Shown here in pieces: positions 24,748-32,864 of a DNA stretch of 52,615 bases. Origin of the DNA: Gammaproteobacteria bacterium (GTDB taxonomy: Bacteria > Pseudomonadota > Gammaproteobacteria > AKS1); contig JALTKS010000077.1 in NCBI GenBank assembly GCA_027006175.1, positions 1-52,615 on the forward strand, written 5' to 3'. Positions within the stretch are counted from its first letter, which is position 1; every line of letters starts with the position of its first letter. Position numbers and translations under genes: made by a program. A model generated the notes under the pieces. It ran no database searches and had not been told where the DNA came from. It was given only the letters and a program-made list of their open reading frames with translations.

Positions 24748-26718
24748 ATGGGGATGCAGGGCTTTATTAGCAATTACCTAGTTGAATTTGGTCATCTAGC
24801 CGTTTTTACAGCATTTATTTTGTCGATAGTTCAAGCGGCTGCACCCTGGCTGGCGGGGCGTCTGGAAACCCCCGCGTTGGCGCGCAGTGGCATCATGGCA
24901 AGTTATATCGTATTGATTTTAATGACAATTGGTGGCGCGACCTTAATACATGCCTTCGTGATAAGTGACTTTACGGTACTTTATGTTGCGTCTCACTCAA
25001 ATGTGGAATTGCCACTCCTATATAAGGTCACGGCACTTTGGGGGGGGCATGAAGGGTCACTATTCCTCTGGGCATGGATATTGTCGGCCTTTACGACCTT
25101 GCTTGCTATTCAAGGTAAGCGATTGTTTCCTAAGCGATTACCGGTACTTTTGAGTGTGCAGGCACTGTTATTATTAGGTTTTTTAGGTTTGATTCTGTTC
25201 TTATCAAATCCTTTTGAACGTCTTTTACCCGGTGCGGTAGCGGGAAGAGATTTAAACCCATTACTGCAGGATCCTGGCATGGCATTTCACCCCCCTATGC
25301 TTTATCTCGGTTATGTTGGCTTCTCAATCCCTTTTGCCTTTGCAATGACCGCCATGCTGACGCGTTGGGAAACAACACTATGGATTGGCTTGATTCGCCG
25401 TTGGACCTTGTTTGCATGGACAATGTTGACTATTGGCATCATGTTAGGCGGCTGGTGGGCCTATTACGAATTAGGTTGGGGTGGTTACTGGGCATGGGAT
25501 CCGGTTGAGAACGCATCCTTTATGCCCTGGTTGCTGGGTACGGCACTGATTCATTCGATTACGGTGCAAGAAAATCGCCGTATGTTACAGACATGGAATT
25601 TGTTTTTAGCGATCAGTACATTTTCATTGTCATTGCTCGGTACTTTCCTGGTTCGCTCGGGTGTTTTGTCATCGGTGCATGCTTTCGCGGTTGATCCCGG
25701 GCGTGGTCTTTATATTTTAATGTTTATGGGCACCGTGTTAGTTGTTTCATTTGGTTTGTTTCTGGCAAAAGGGCGGGTTGACCCACAGCGAGAAGCAATG
25801 AGCTCATCCATGTCTCGCGAAATGTTGTTTGTGATGAACAATGTGCTCTTTAGTGTTTTATGTGTTCTGGTTATGTTGGGTACATTATATCCTTTAGCGC
25901 TTGAAGCTATTAATGGTGCCAAGATAACTGTTGGCGCACCTTATTTTAATGCCGTGCTCATTCCGTTTTTCTTTTTAGTGATTTTGTTAATGGGGGTTGC
26001 TCCTGCAACGCCATGGCGTAATGTTAATTTATCCAGACTTTGGTCTCGTTTAGGTATGCCGATGGGCATTGGTTTTATTGCTGCGGTCATCATGTTTGTA
26101 TGGGACAGTCAGGCACACTGGTTTGCATTTGTTGGTACAGGATTGGTTGCTTTTGTATTGGCCGCTATGTTGGTTGATTTTTACCGAAATGCACGTCGTC
26201 GAGCAAAACAAAATAATGACAATATTGTGAGTGCCTGGTTTTATTTGGTAAAACGAAATCGCCGATACTATGGCGGTATGTTTGTGCATCTGGGTATTCT
26301 TGTGATTGCTATTGGTATGATTGGTTCGGGTTTGTTTCGACAGGAACAAGTGGTGCTGATGGCGAAAGGTGATGTGATTGAAATCGGTGGCGAGAAATTA
26401 CGTTTTGATGGCGTAAAACAATTCAAGAAAGATAATTATTTTGCGCTGCAAGGTCAGTTTGCTTTGCTTGGTACGGATATCGTATTAAAACCTGAGCGCC
26501 GTAAATATCCTGTGCAGGAAGCACCTACAACTGAATCCGGTATTCATGCAAACTGGGCTCGTGATGTTTATTTTGTTATTGGTGAATTGGTTGATGGCCG
26601 CTACTCGGTGCATGCCTACGTGAACCCTTTAGTACAGTGGATATGGTTTGGTGGCTTTATTATTGTTTTCGGTATTGGCTGGTCATTGTCGCAACGTATT
26701 CGTGAGAAACGAGCATGA
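24748..26718 (+). CDS. ccmF: Cytochrome c heme lyase subunit CcmF
   Basis: 656 residues from the ATG at 24748; the ATG at 24754 is better spaced from AAGGGA and may be the real start. It is a polytopic membrane protein with the WWD heme-handling motif (GWGGYWAWDPVENASFMPWL) and periplasmic His residues, ending in a periplasmic domain and last helix. CcmF joins heme from CcmE to CXXCH of apocytochromes with CcmH and CcmI. First gene of ccmFGHI, overlapping ccmG by 4 bases (ATGA). It is transcribed away from ccmABCDE, which lies about 13 kb to the left on the other strand. Confidence 0.96.
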   Translation: MGMQGFISNYLVEFGHLAVFTAFILSIVQAAAPWLAGRLETPALARSGIMASYIVLILMTIGGATLIHAFVISDFTVLYVASHSNVELPLLYKVTALWGGHEGSLFLWAWILSAFTTLLAIQGKRLFPKRLPVLLSVQALLLLGFLGLILFLSNPFERLLPGAVAGRDLNPLLQDPGMAFHPPMLYLGYVGFSIPFAFAMTAMLTRWETTLWIGLIRRWTLFAWTMLTIGIMLGGWWAYYELGWGGYWAWDPVENASFMPWLLGTALIHSITVQENRRMLQTWNLFLAISTFSLSLLGTFLVRSGVLSSVHAFAVDPGRGLYILMFMGTVLVVSFGLFLAKGRVDPQREAMSSSMSREMLFVMNNVLFSVLCVLVMLGTLYPLALEAINGAKITVGAPYFNAVLIPFFFLVILLMGVAPATPWRNVNLSRLWSRLGMPMGIGFIAAVIMFVWDSQAHWFAFVGTGLVAFVLAAMLVDFYRNARRRAKQNNDNIVSAWFYLVKRNRRYYGGMFVHLGILVIAIGMIGSGLFRQEQVVLMAKGDVIEIGGEKLRFDGVKQFKKDNYFALQGQFALLGTDIVLKPERRKYPVQEAPTTESGIHANWARDVYFVIGELVDGRYSVHAYVNPLVQWIWFGGFIIVFGIGWSLSQRIREKRA

Positions 26719-27230
26719 ATAAAATATGGTGGGCGATTGTGCCGGTGTTGGTAATACTGTTCGGTTTACTCGGTTACGGTTTAACCAGTAACCCGAAGCA
26801 TATTCCTTCGCCACTGATTGGTAAGCCTTTTCCTGTTATTGAAGGAAAGGATCTAAATGGAAACAAGGTTACCTTAGGCGTTGTTAATGGAAAACCTACG
26901 GTGGTCAATGTCTGGGCGTCATGGTGTGCAGCGTGTCGTTTGGAACACAATGTATTGATTCGTGGTTCACGTCGTTATGGCGATAAAATTTCGCTTGTTG
27001 CGATTAATTACAAAGATGAATTGGCGGATGCAAAAGCATGGTTGCGTCAATTAGGAAACCCCTATCTCTGGTCGTTTCATGACCTGGCTGGAAGAGCAGG
27101 GTTAGAACTTGGTGTTTATGGTGTGCCGGAAACCTTCTTTGTTAATAAGCAAGGCATTATTGTTGAAAAAATTTCAGCACCACTGACTGATGCACAATTT
27201 TCAGCTGGTGTGGCGTTAATGAGTAAGTAA
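26715..27230 (+). CDS. ccmG: Thiol:disulfide interchange protein CcmG/DsbE
   Basis: 171 residues with an N-terminal membrane anchor (about 5-24) and a periplasmic thioredoxin fold. The active site is WASWCAACR and the cis-proline region is GVYGVPETFFV, with the family GVYGVPE signature. It reduces the CXXCH cysteines of apocytochromes, alone or through CcmH. It overlaps ccmF by 4 bases and ccmH by one base (TAATG), showing a coupled operon. Confidence 0.96.
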   Translation: MNKIWWAIVPVLVILFGLLGYGLTSNPKHIPSPLIGKPFPVIEGKDLNGNKVTLGVVNGKPTVVNVWASWCAACRLEHNVLIRGSRRYGDKISLVAINYKDELADAKAWLRQLGNPYLWSFHDLAGRAGLELGVYGVPETFFVNKQGIIVEKISAPLTDAQFSAGVALMSK

Positions 27231-27727
27231 TGATTAAAAAAATACAAAAACGGTTATTGATGATTGCTATGTTGGGTTTTTCAACGGCCGTATTTTCTTC
27301 GCCGGTTAATGAAGATCCCATTGAAAGACAAATGCTGGATATTGCTGCCAAGTTGCGTTGTACGGTTTGTCAAAATCAACCGGTATCAGAATCACATTCT
27401 GGCTTGGCAGGTGATATGCGTAACCTTATTACAGAAAAATTAAAACAAGGTAATAACGAAGCAGAAATAATGCAGTTCTTTGTTGATCGTTACGGTGACT
27501 ATGTTTTATTAGAACCACCTCAATCGGGTAATGGCACCTTGTTATGGGTGTTGCCGCCATTGCTTCTATTGTTCGCTATGATAGCGGCAGTCATGATGAT
27601 GAAATCGCGGGGTAAAAATCAAACGAGTTCCCCTGTTGCGACACTAAGTGATGCAGATAAAGAGCGTATTCGTCTTGCGCGTGAAATAGATGCAGGTGAA
27701 AGTAAAAACTCAAAGGAAACGCAGTAA
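27230..27727 (+). CDS. ccmH: Cytochrome c maturation protein CcmH (CcmL type)
   Basis: 165 residues: signal peptide (cleavage near FSSPV), the LRCTVCQNQPV redox motif, and a C-terminal membrane helix (about 102-124) followed by a short charged cytoplasmic tail. This is the short CcmH form; the TPR part is the separate ccmI gene that follows with no gap. It acts in thiol reduction of apocytochrome at the heme lyase. Confidence 0.95.
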   Translation: MIKKIQKRLLMIAMLGFSTAVFSSPVNEDPIERQMLDIAAKLRCTVCQNQPVSESHSGLAGDMRNLITEKLKQGNNEAEIMQFFVDRYGDYVLLEPPQSGNGTLLWVLPPLLLLFAMIAAVMMMKSRGKNQTSSPVATLSDADKERIRLAREIDAGESKNSKETQ

Positions 27728-29161
27728 ATGTTAGTGCTCGTTATTAGTTCGATAATCCTGTTTGCATTCTGTGCCTGGTTTCTTGCAAAACCATTTCGTG
27801 AGTCGAGTCATGAACAGGAAATATTGGCGCAAGCTCGCCAATATGCGTTGGCGCGTGATCGTGTTTTGCGTCAGTTAGAGCAGCTTGAAGCTCAGGCAGA
27901 TGAGGGTGTGTTGGAAGCGGGTGTTGCCCGTGATGAAACCTTGCGATTAGAAATAGAACTGGCAGAAATTTTAAAACATTTAGAAGCGCTGGATGCTACG
28001 CCAGACACAGAGACATTAAGTCAACAAGGTCGTTTGCAATGGCTGCTTGCATTAGCGGTGTTTGCGTTGATAATTCCCTTGGTGGTAATAATTTCCTATG
28101 GTAGTTGGCAAGCGAATACCTTGTTAACCTTAGCAGGAGCCAATATGGGTGAGATGCCCGTTGTGTCTCAACGCTCGGCTGCACCGCCGGCGGCTTTTCC
28201 TCCAGAAGTATTGGAAATGGTTGCTCGTCTGGAGAAGCGTATGGCCGACTCGCCTGACGATGGTGAAGGCTGGAAACGTTTGGGTCGTTCATACATGGTA
28301 ATGGGGCGTCGTGATGAGGCGATAACCGCCTATCGTAAGGCCGCTGCTTTATTACCGAATGATGCTGATATTCGTGATTCATTGGCACAGTTGGAGACGA
28401 ATGCCGTTGCCACCCCTAACCAGGCACAACCGGCTTTTCCACCACAAGTCCTGGCAATGGTCGCACAACTTGAAAAACGGCTTTCAGAATCTCCCGATGA
28501 TGGTGAAGGCTGGAAACGTCTTGGTCGCGCTTATACGGTGATGAAACGTTATAGTGAAGCCGTTTCTGCTTATACTTCTGCTGCTGAAATATTACCGAAT
28601 GATCAATCTATTCAGGTGGCATTGCAGGAGTTATCTCAAATTGCCACAAAGAGTGGATTGCACAAAAATACAACGGGTGTCGATGAGAAAGGACAGGCTG
28701 CGCACCCACCGCTACCAAAAGGTTCACTCGACAATATTATTCGTCTGGAAAAAGCGATTGCCAAAGAGCCGGATAACCCGATTGCATGGGCTAAATTAGG
28801 ACAAGCTTATACAGGGATTAATCGTCAGCCTGATGCGATCCGTGCTTTCGCAAAAGCACATGAATTAGCCGAAGGCGATGTCACGATACTCTCCATGTAT
28901 GCAGAAGCTGTTTTTAATGAGAATCCGCGCGATCCAGATGGAAAGGCATTTCGTTTATATACCAAGCTCAACCAATTATCGCCAAGACACCCGGATGGCT
29001 TATGGTTTCTGGGTTTAGCGGCCTATAGCGAGGGTAATTTAAGCAAAACAATTGACCTTTGGAGTCAACTATTAACCGTGTTACCGCGTGATAGTGAGGG
29101 CTATGCCAGTGTTAAACAGGCCGTGGCGAAGGTCGAGGTACTTTTAAATAAGGGAAAATAG
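27728..29161 (+). CDS. ccmI: Cytochrome c maturation TPR protein CcmI
   Basis: 477 residues: two membrane helices (about 2-18 and 98-118) separated by a coiled-coil-prone cytoplasmic loop, then a periplasmic TPR region. The TPR part holds three related blocks of about 65-110 residues each. The first two are nearly duplicate, with FPPEVLEMVARLEKRMADSP/FPPQVLAMVAQLEKRLSESP and then DDGEGWKRLGR in both. CcmI binds apocytochrome C termini and delivers them to CcmF/CcmH. The ATG directly follows the ccmH stop. Confidence 0.93.
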   Translation: MLVLVISSIILFAFCAWFLAKPFRESSHEQEILAQARQYALARDRVLRQLEQLEAQADEGVLEAGVARDETLRLEIELAEILKHLEALDATPDTETLSQQGRLQWLLALAVFALIIPLVVIISYGSWQANTLLTLAGANMGEMPVVSQRSAAPPAAFPPEVLEMVARLEKRMADSPDDGEGWKRLGRSYMVMGRRDEAITAYRKAAALLPNDADIRDSLAQLETNAVATPNQAQPAFPPQVLAMVAQLEKRLSESPDDGEGWKRLGRAYTVMKRYSEAVSAYTSAAEILPNDQSIQVALQELSQIATKSGLHKNTTGVDEKGQAAHPPLPKGSLDNIIRLEKAIAKEPDNPIAWAKLGQAYTGINRQPDAIRAFAKAHELAEGDVTILSMYAEAVFNENPRDPDGKAFRLYTKLNQLSPRHPDGLWFLGLAAYSEGNLSKTIDLWSQLLTVLPRDSEGYASVKQAVAKVEVLLNKGK

Positions 29162-29174
29162 TTTCATAATGGGC

Positions 29175-29223
29175 GCCTATTGCCTTTGGAACGGCAGGGG
29201 GTTGTTCCAATACAAAAATAGGC
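29175..29223 (+). ncRNA. Candidate structured leader or intercistronic RNA element
   Basis: Two nested perfect stems: outer GCCTATT (29175-29181) with AATAGGC (29217-29223), inner TTGGAAC (29186-29192) with GTTCCAA (29204-29210), closing an 11-base loop containing GGGGG. No T run follows, so it is not a standard terminator. It lies between ccmI and the five-heme cytochrome gene and could be a processing site, partial terminator or cis-regulator. Confidence 0.4.
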
Positions 29224-29265
29224 ATTTCCCTTTTAGGGGATAAAACAACAATAAGGGATTCAGGC

Positions 29266-30606
29266 ATGAAGGCATTCTTCTCTCGTAGTTTATTGTTGGT
29301 TGGACTGTTGTTCAGCCTTTCAGGTTTGTCTGCAGATGAGGCAACTGTTCCGCAGTATTCTAAAGATAAGCATCTTGGTGTGGGTAGTTGTTCGAACAGT
29401 ACTTGTCATGGTTCGATTCAACCATGGAAGAAATCGAACATTCTCCAGAATGAATATATCACCTGGACTAAAGAAGATAATCATTCTCGCAAAGCGTATA
29501 GCGTACTAACCAATAAATTATCAAAACGCATTGCGCGTAACCTGGGCTTAAAAGATCCTGCGCACGAAGCCAATATTTGTCTTGATTGTCATGCTGATAA
29601 TATTCCCGTTGATATTCGTGGTGAGCGTTTTGATATTGCTGATGGTGTTGGTTGTGAAGCCTGTCATGGTGGTTCAGAGCGTTGGATTGAATCTCACACA
29701 TCCAGTGAAACAACCCATGAAGAAAATTTAAAAAACGGTTTATACCCAACCGAAGACCCGGTTGCACGGGCAACACTGTGTTATTCATGTCACTTTGGTG
29801 ATAAGAATAAATTAGTAACGCATCGTATTATGGGGGCTGGTCATCCACGCCTTCGTTTTGAATTAGATACCTTCACTGCAACCCAGCCTGCGCACTACGT
29901 TATTGATAAAGATTATCGTAAACGCAAACCGGTTTTCTCTGGCGTACAAATCTGGGCGATTGGGCAAGCGATTGGTATGCGTTCGAACCTTGATTTGTTA
30001 CTGGATGCTAAACGGGGCCGTGATGGTATTTTCCCTGAATTGGTTTTGTTTGATTGCCACGCTTGTCATAAGACGATGGACAAAGCGAGTTGGCGTCGAC
30101 GTTCAGGTACGGGCTTGCCACCGGGTATTGTGCGTTTGAACGATGCCAACTTTATTATGTTGCGTCATATCCTTAAAGCAGTTGATGCAAAACTGGCGAA
30201 ACAGTTACGCAGTCAAACACGCGCACTACATCGTTCAGTGATTAATGGGAATACGGCACTGAGACGTGCGGCCGCGGCTGTGCGTACCACAACCGAGAAA
30301 GCCATTAAGGAACTTGCCAATCATGAATTTTCAGATGGTGATGTCATCGTTATTCTAAAAAGTATCATTGCGGAAGGGCTGAAGGGTGAGTTACGTGATT
30401 ATGCATCAGCAGAGCAAACCATGATGGCAGCGAATAATGTGGTGGTTGTATTGGATAATGCGAAGGCAATTAACGATGCACAATTAAATAAACTCAATAA
30501 AGCATTAGATAAAATGTTTGAAGTAACGAAGAACGATAAAGTTTATCGTCCGGGTAAATTTACGGCAGCATTAAAATCGTTGAAGAGTGCGATACCCAAT
30601 CTGTAA
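29266..30606 (+). CDS. Five-heme c-type cytochrome (cytochrome c554-like)
   Basis: 446 residues with a signal peptide (cleavage near GLSADE). Heme sites: an unusual CX4CH at residues 42-48 (CSNSTCH), then CLDCH, CEACH, CYSCH and CHACH. The block MGAGHPRLRFELDTF is shared, to my knowledge, with c554-like multiheme cytochromes of Gammaproteobacteria. After the last heme site the C-terminal roughly 180 residues are alpha-helical and heme-free. The CX4CH site needs a permissive System I lyase, and the gene follows ccmFGHI by about 100 bases. It is likely periplasmic; the redox partner is unknown. It converges with trhP, with only 6 bases between the stop codons. Confidence 0.82.
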   Translation: MKAFFSRSLLLVGLLFSLSGLSADEATVPQYSKDKHLGVGSCSNSTCHGSIQPWKKSNILQNEYITWTKEDNHSRKAYSVLTNKLSKRIARNLGLKDPAHEANICLDCHADNIPVDIRGERFDIADGVGCEACHGGSERWIESHTSSETTHEENLKNGLYPTEDPVARATLCYSCHFGDKNKLVTHRIMGAGHPRLRFELDTFTATQPAHYVIDKDYRKRKPVFSGVQIWAIGQAIGMRSNLDLLLDAKRGRDGIFPELVLFDCHACHKTMDKASWRRRSGTGLPPGIVRLNDANFIMLRHILKAVDAKLAKQLRSQTRALHRSVINGNTALRRAAAAVRTTTEKAIKELANHEFSDGDVIVILKSIIAEGLKGELRDYASAEQTMMAANNVVVVLDNAKAINDAQLNKLNKALDKMFEVTKNDKVYRPGKFTAALKSLKSAIPNL

Positions 30607-30612
30607 ATTGGC

Positions 30613-31935
30613 TTAATGATACTTCGCTAGCAAGCCCAAGGTCATTTCTTTTGCTGGTACGGGAATGGTTACTTCGTAACCACTTCCCAGCGCCGCCTCT
30701 AAAGCATTGCCTTTTTTGTCGTGGATACTTTCAAGTGTAAAGGTCTGATTGCCTTCGGGAATAATCAGTTCAAGTTTATCGCCAACTGAGAATTTGTTTT
30801 TTGCATCAACAGTAGCCAGTTGTGTTGCTGGATCGAAATCAATCACTTCACCAACAAAACGTTGTGTAAAGCTGGTTGAGGCATTTTGCATGTAGTTCTG
30901 GTGATCTTTGGTATGGTGACGCTGATAGAAACCATCAGTGTAACCACGGTTAGCGAGTGATTCCAGACCACATAATAAATCCTCATTAAATGGTCGACCT
31001 GCTTCTGCATCTTCAATCGCTTGTTTGTAAATTTGTGCCGTACGTGCGACGTAATAATGAGACTTGGTACGACCTTCAATTTTAAGAGAGTCGACGCCGA
31101 TCTCAACGAGCTTCTGAACATGCTCAACAGCACGCAGGTCTTTTGAGTTCATGATGTAGGTACCAAGTTCATCTTCCATGATCGGCATCATATCACCACG
31201 ACGTTGACCTTCTTCAATAAGATAAACCTGGTCGGCTTTGGGGTGACGTTGCATGCCACCCATTTGTGAGGTCATATTTTCAGCTAATCGAATGTCACCG
31301 GTTGCATCTTCTTCTGCGGGTGAAAGGAAGTATTCCCAGCGACAAGAGTTGGTGCAAGTACCTTGATTGGGATCACGGTGATTAAAGTAACCGGATAATA
31401 AACAGCGACCAGAGTAAGCAATACATAATGCGCCATGAACAAAAACTTCAAGTTCCATATCAGGGCAGCGTTGACGAATATCATCGATTTCATCAAGTGA
31501 TAATTCGCGTGATAAAATAACGCGTTCAACACCCATTGATTTCCAAAAAGCAACAGAAGCATAATTCATGGTATTGGCTTGAACGGAAAGATGAATCGCC
31601 ATCTCGGGCCAGCGCTCCCTTACCATCATAATTAAACCGGGATCAGCCATAATTAGTGCATCGGGTTTCATCGCAATGATGGGTTCAATATCACCCATGT
31701 AGGTATCTACCTTGCTGTTGTGTGGCAGCAGGTTACTTGCAACAAAAAGTTTTTTACCCAGGCTATGCGCTTCGTTGATACCTTGTTCAAGCTTATCCAT
31801 TGAGAATTCATTGTTACGGACACGCAGACTATAGCGAGGCTGCCCTGCATAGACCGCATCAGCGCCATAAGCAAAGGCATAACGCATGCTATGTAATGTT
31901 CCCGCAGGAGATAACAGTTCAGTTTTAGTAGCCAT
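30613..31935 (-). CDS. trhP: tRNA 5-hydroxyuridine modification protein TrhP/YegQ (peptidase U32 family)
   Basis: 440 residues from the ATG at 31933-31935. I chose this start because the protein then opens MATKTELLSPAG as in homologues, and because a TATAAT box at 31973-31978 lies downstream of the longer in-frame start at 31998. The U32 signature is present: EVFVHGALCIAYSGRCLLSG with further cysteines in GTCTNSCRW, likely Fe-S ligands. The family forms 5-hydroxyuridine at tRNA position 34 from prephenate-dependent chemistry. It is probably transcribed alone. Confidence 0.9.
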   Translation of the reverse strand: MATKTELLSPAGTLHSMRYAFAYGADAVYAGQPRYSLRVRNNEFSMDKLEQGINEAHSLGKKLFVASNLLPHNSKVDTYMGDIEPIIAMKPDALIMADPGLIMMVRERWPEMAIHLSVQANTMNYASVAFWKSMGVERVILSRELSLDEIDDIRQRCPDMELEVFVHGALCIAYSGRCLLSGYFNHRDPNQGTCTNSCRWEYFLSPAEEDATGDIRLAENMTSQMGGMQRHPKADQVYLIEEGQRRGDMMPIMEDELGTYIMNSKDLRAVEHVQKLVEIGVDSLKIEGRTKSHYYVARTAQIYKQAIEDAEAGRPFNEDLLCGLESLANRGYTDGFYQRHHTKDHQNYMQNASTSFTQRFVGEVIDFDPATQLATVDAKNKFSVGDKLELIIPEGNQTFTLESIHDKKGNALEAALGSGYEVTIPVPAKEMTLGLLAKYH

Positions 31936-31972
31936 ACAAAGTATCAGGTAGTTGAGGTTAGTATCTGGCGCG

Positions 31973-31999
31973 ATTATAGAGCAAACACCGCTCTGCAAA
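31973..31999 (-). promoter_or_regulatory. Predicted trhP promoter
   Basis: A perfect -10 TATAAT (31973-31978, minus strand) lies about 38 bases before the chosen trhP ATG. The best -35 is TTTGCA (31994-31999) with a short 15-base spacer, so strength is uncertain. Confidence 0.4.
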
Positions 32000-32006
32000 C
32001 AGTGTT

Positions 32007-32852
32007 TTAGAGCTGAGGTCGTCGATTGCTGTCTAATGAATAGTGTCGAGGGGTGTTATGGAGCGGGCAGTTAAAACGGAGTGATACCGCTGTTAATTGT
32101 AAATCAGTCGTGAATTCGTCTTCATTACCATAGAGACGATCACCTAAAATAGGAAAACCGGCAGAGGCTAGATGCTTGCGGATTTGGTGTTTACGCCCAG
32201 TTTCAATATCAATACTCACCAGAGAGCAATCCTTTGTTTCTGAATATTCAATTAAACGTATGTGACTAATAGCCGGTTTATTATCAATGAGATTATTAAT
32301 GGTTAATACTTCCGGTGAAGCTGGAAAGTTGCCATGCACAATAGCTTGATAGCGTTTACTAATGGCACGTTGCTGGAATAATTGCGTTAATGCGGCGGTG
32401 GCTTTTTTTGTATGAGCAAGCAAAATAAGCCCTGTTGCAGCACGGTCAAGACGATGAACAATAAAGGCGGAACGTTCCGGTTTTAAATGTTGCGATGCCC
32501 AACGGCTTATTGTGCAATGATCACTCCATTTACTTCCTTGAGAGAGCATGCCACAGGGTTTGTACCAAACACTGTAATCACCTTCATCCGCAATCAAGCT
32601 GGCTTGTGGTGATTGGGTCGCAAGTATTTTGGCATTATAGTAGAGGTGTAAGGTGTCACCTTTATTCAGTTTACGGCTTGCACGACGTAACCGTTGCGTA
32701 TGTTTGCCACGACTAAGCCAGACAGCACCTTTTGACATGGTTTGTTTAATCGTTTGTTTCGACAGTTGTGTATGGCTACTGATAACGTCAACAGCGGTGA
32801 CATTGGCTTGATCAATCTCAATGTGTTTTTCAATAAGCTCAGTGCCTGGCAT
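32007..32852 (-). CDS. RluA-family RNA pseudouridine synthase
   Basis: 281 residues. An S4-like RNA-binding N terminus (about 25-75) precedes the catalytic domain. The active-site motif is VHRLDRAATGLILLA with the catalytic Asp, and the later GRKHQIRKHLASAGFPILGD block is typical of RluA/RluC/RluD. It isomerises uridine in rRNA or tRNA; the exact target cannot be assigned. It ends 71 bases before the trhP start and follows chrA by about 12 bases, which suggests co-transcription with the upstream gene. Confidence 0.9.
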   Translation of the reverse strand: MPGTELIEKHIEIDQANVTAVDVISSHTQLSKQTIKQTMSKGAVWLSRGKHTQRLRRASRKLNKGDTLHLYYNAKILATQSPQASLIADEGDYSVWYKPCGMLSQGSKWSDHCTISRWASQHLKPERSAFIVHRLDRAATGLILLAHTKKATAALTQLFQQRAISKRYQAIVHGNFPASPEVLTINNLIDNKPAISHIRLIEYSETKDCSLVSIDIETGRKHQIRKHLASAGFPILGDRLYGNEDEFTTDLQLTAVSLRFNCPLHNTPRHYSLDSNRRPQL

Positions 32853-32864
32853 GATTTTTTTTAT

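Noticed and set aside
30596-30611. CCAAT/ATTGG hairpin at the convergent ends of the five-heme cytochrome and trhP
   Set aside because: Five-base A+T-containing stem without a T run; too weak to call a terminator.
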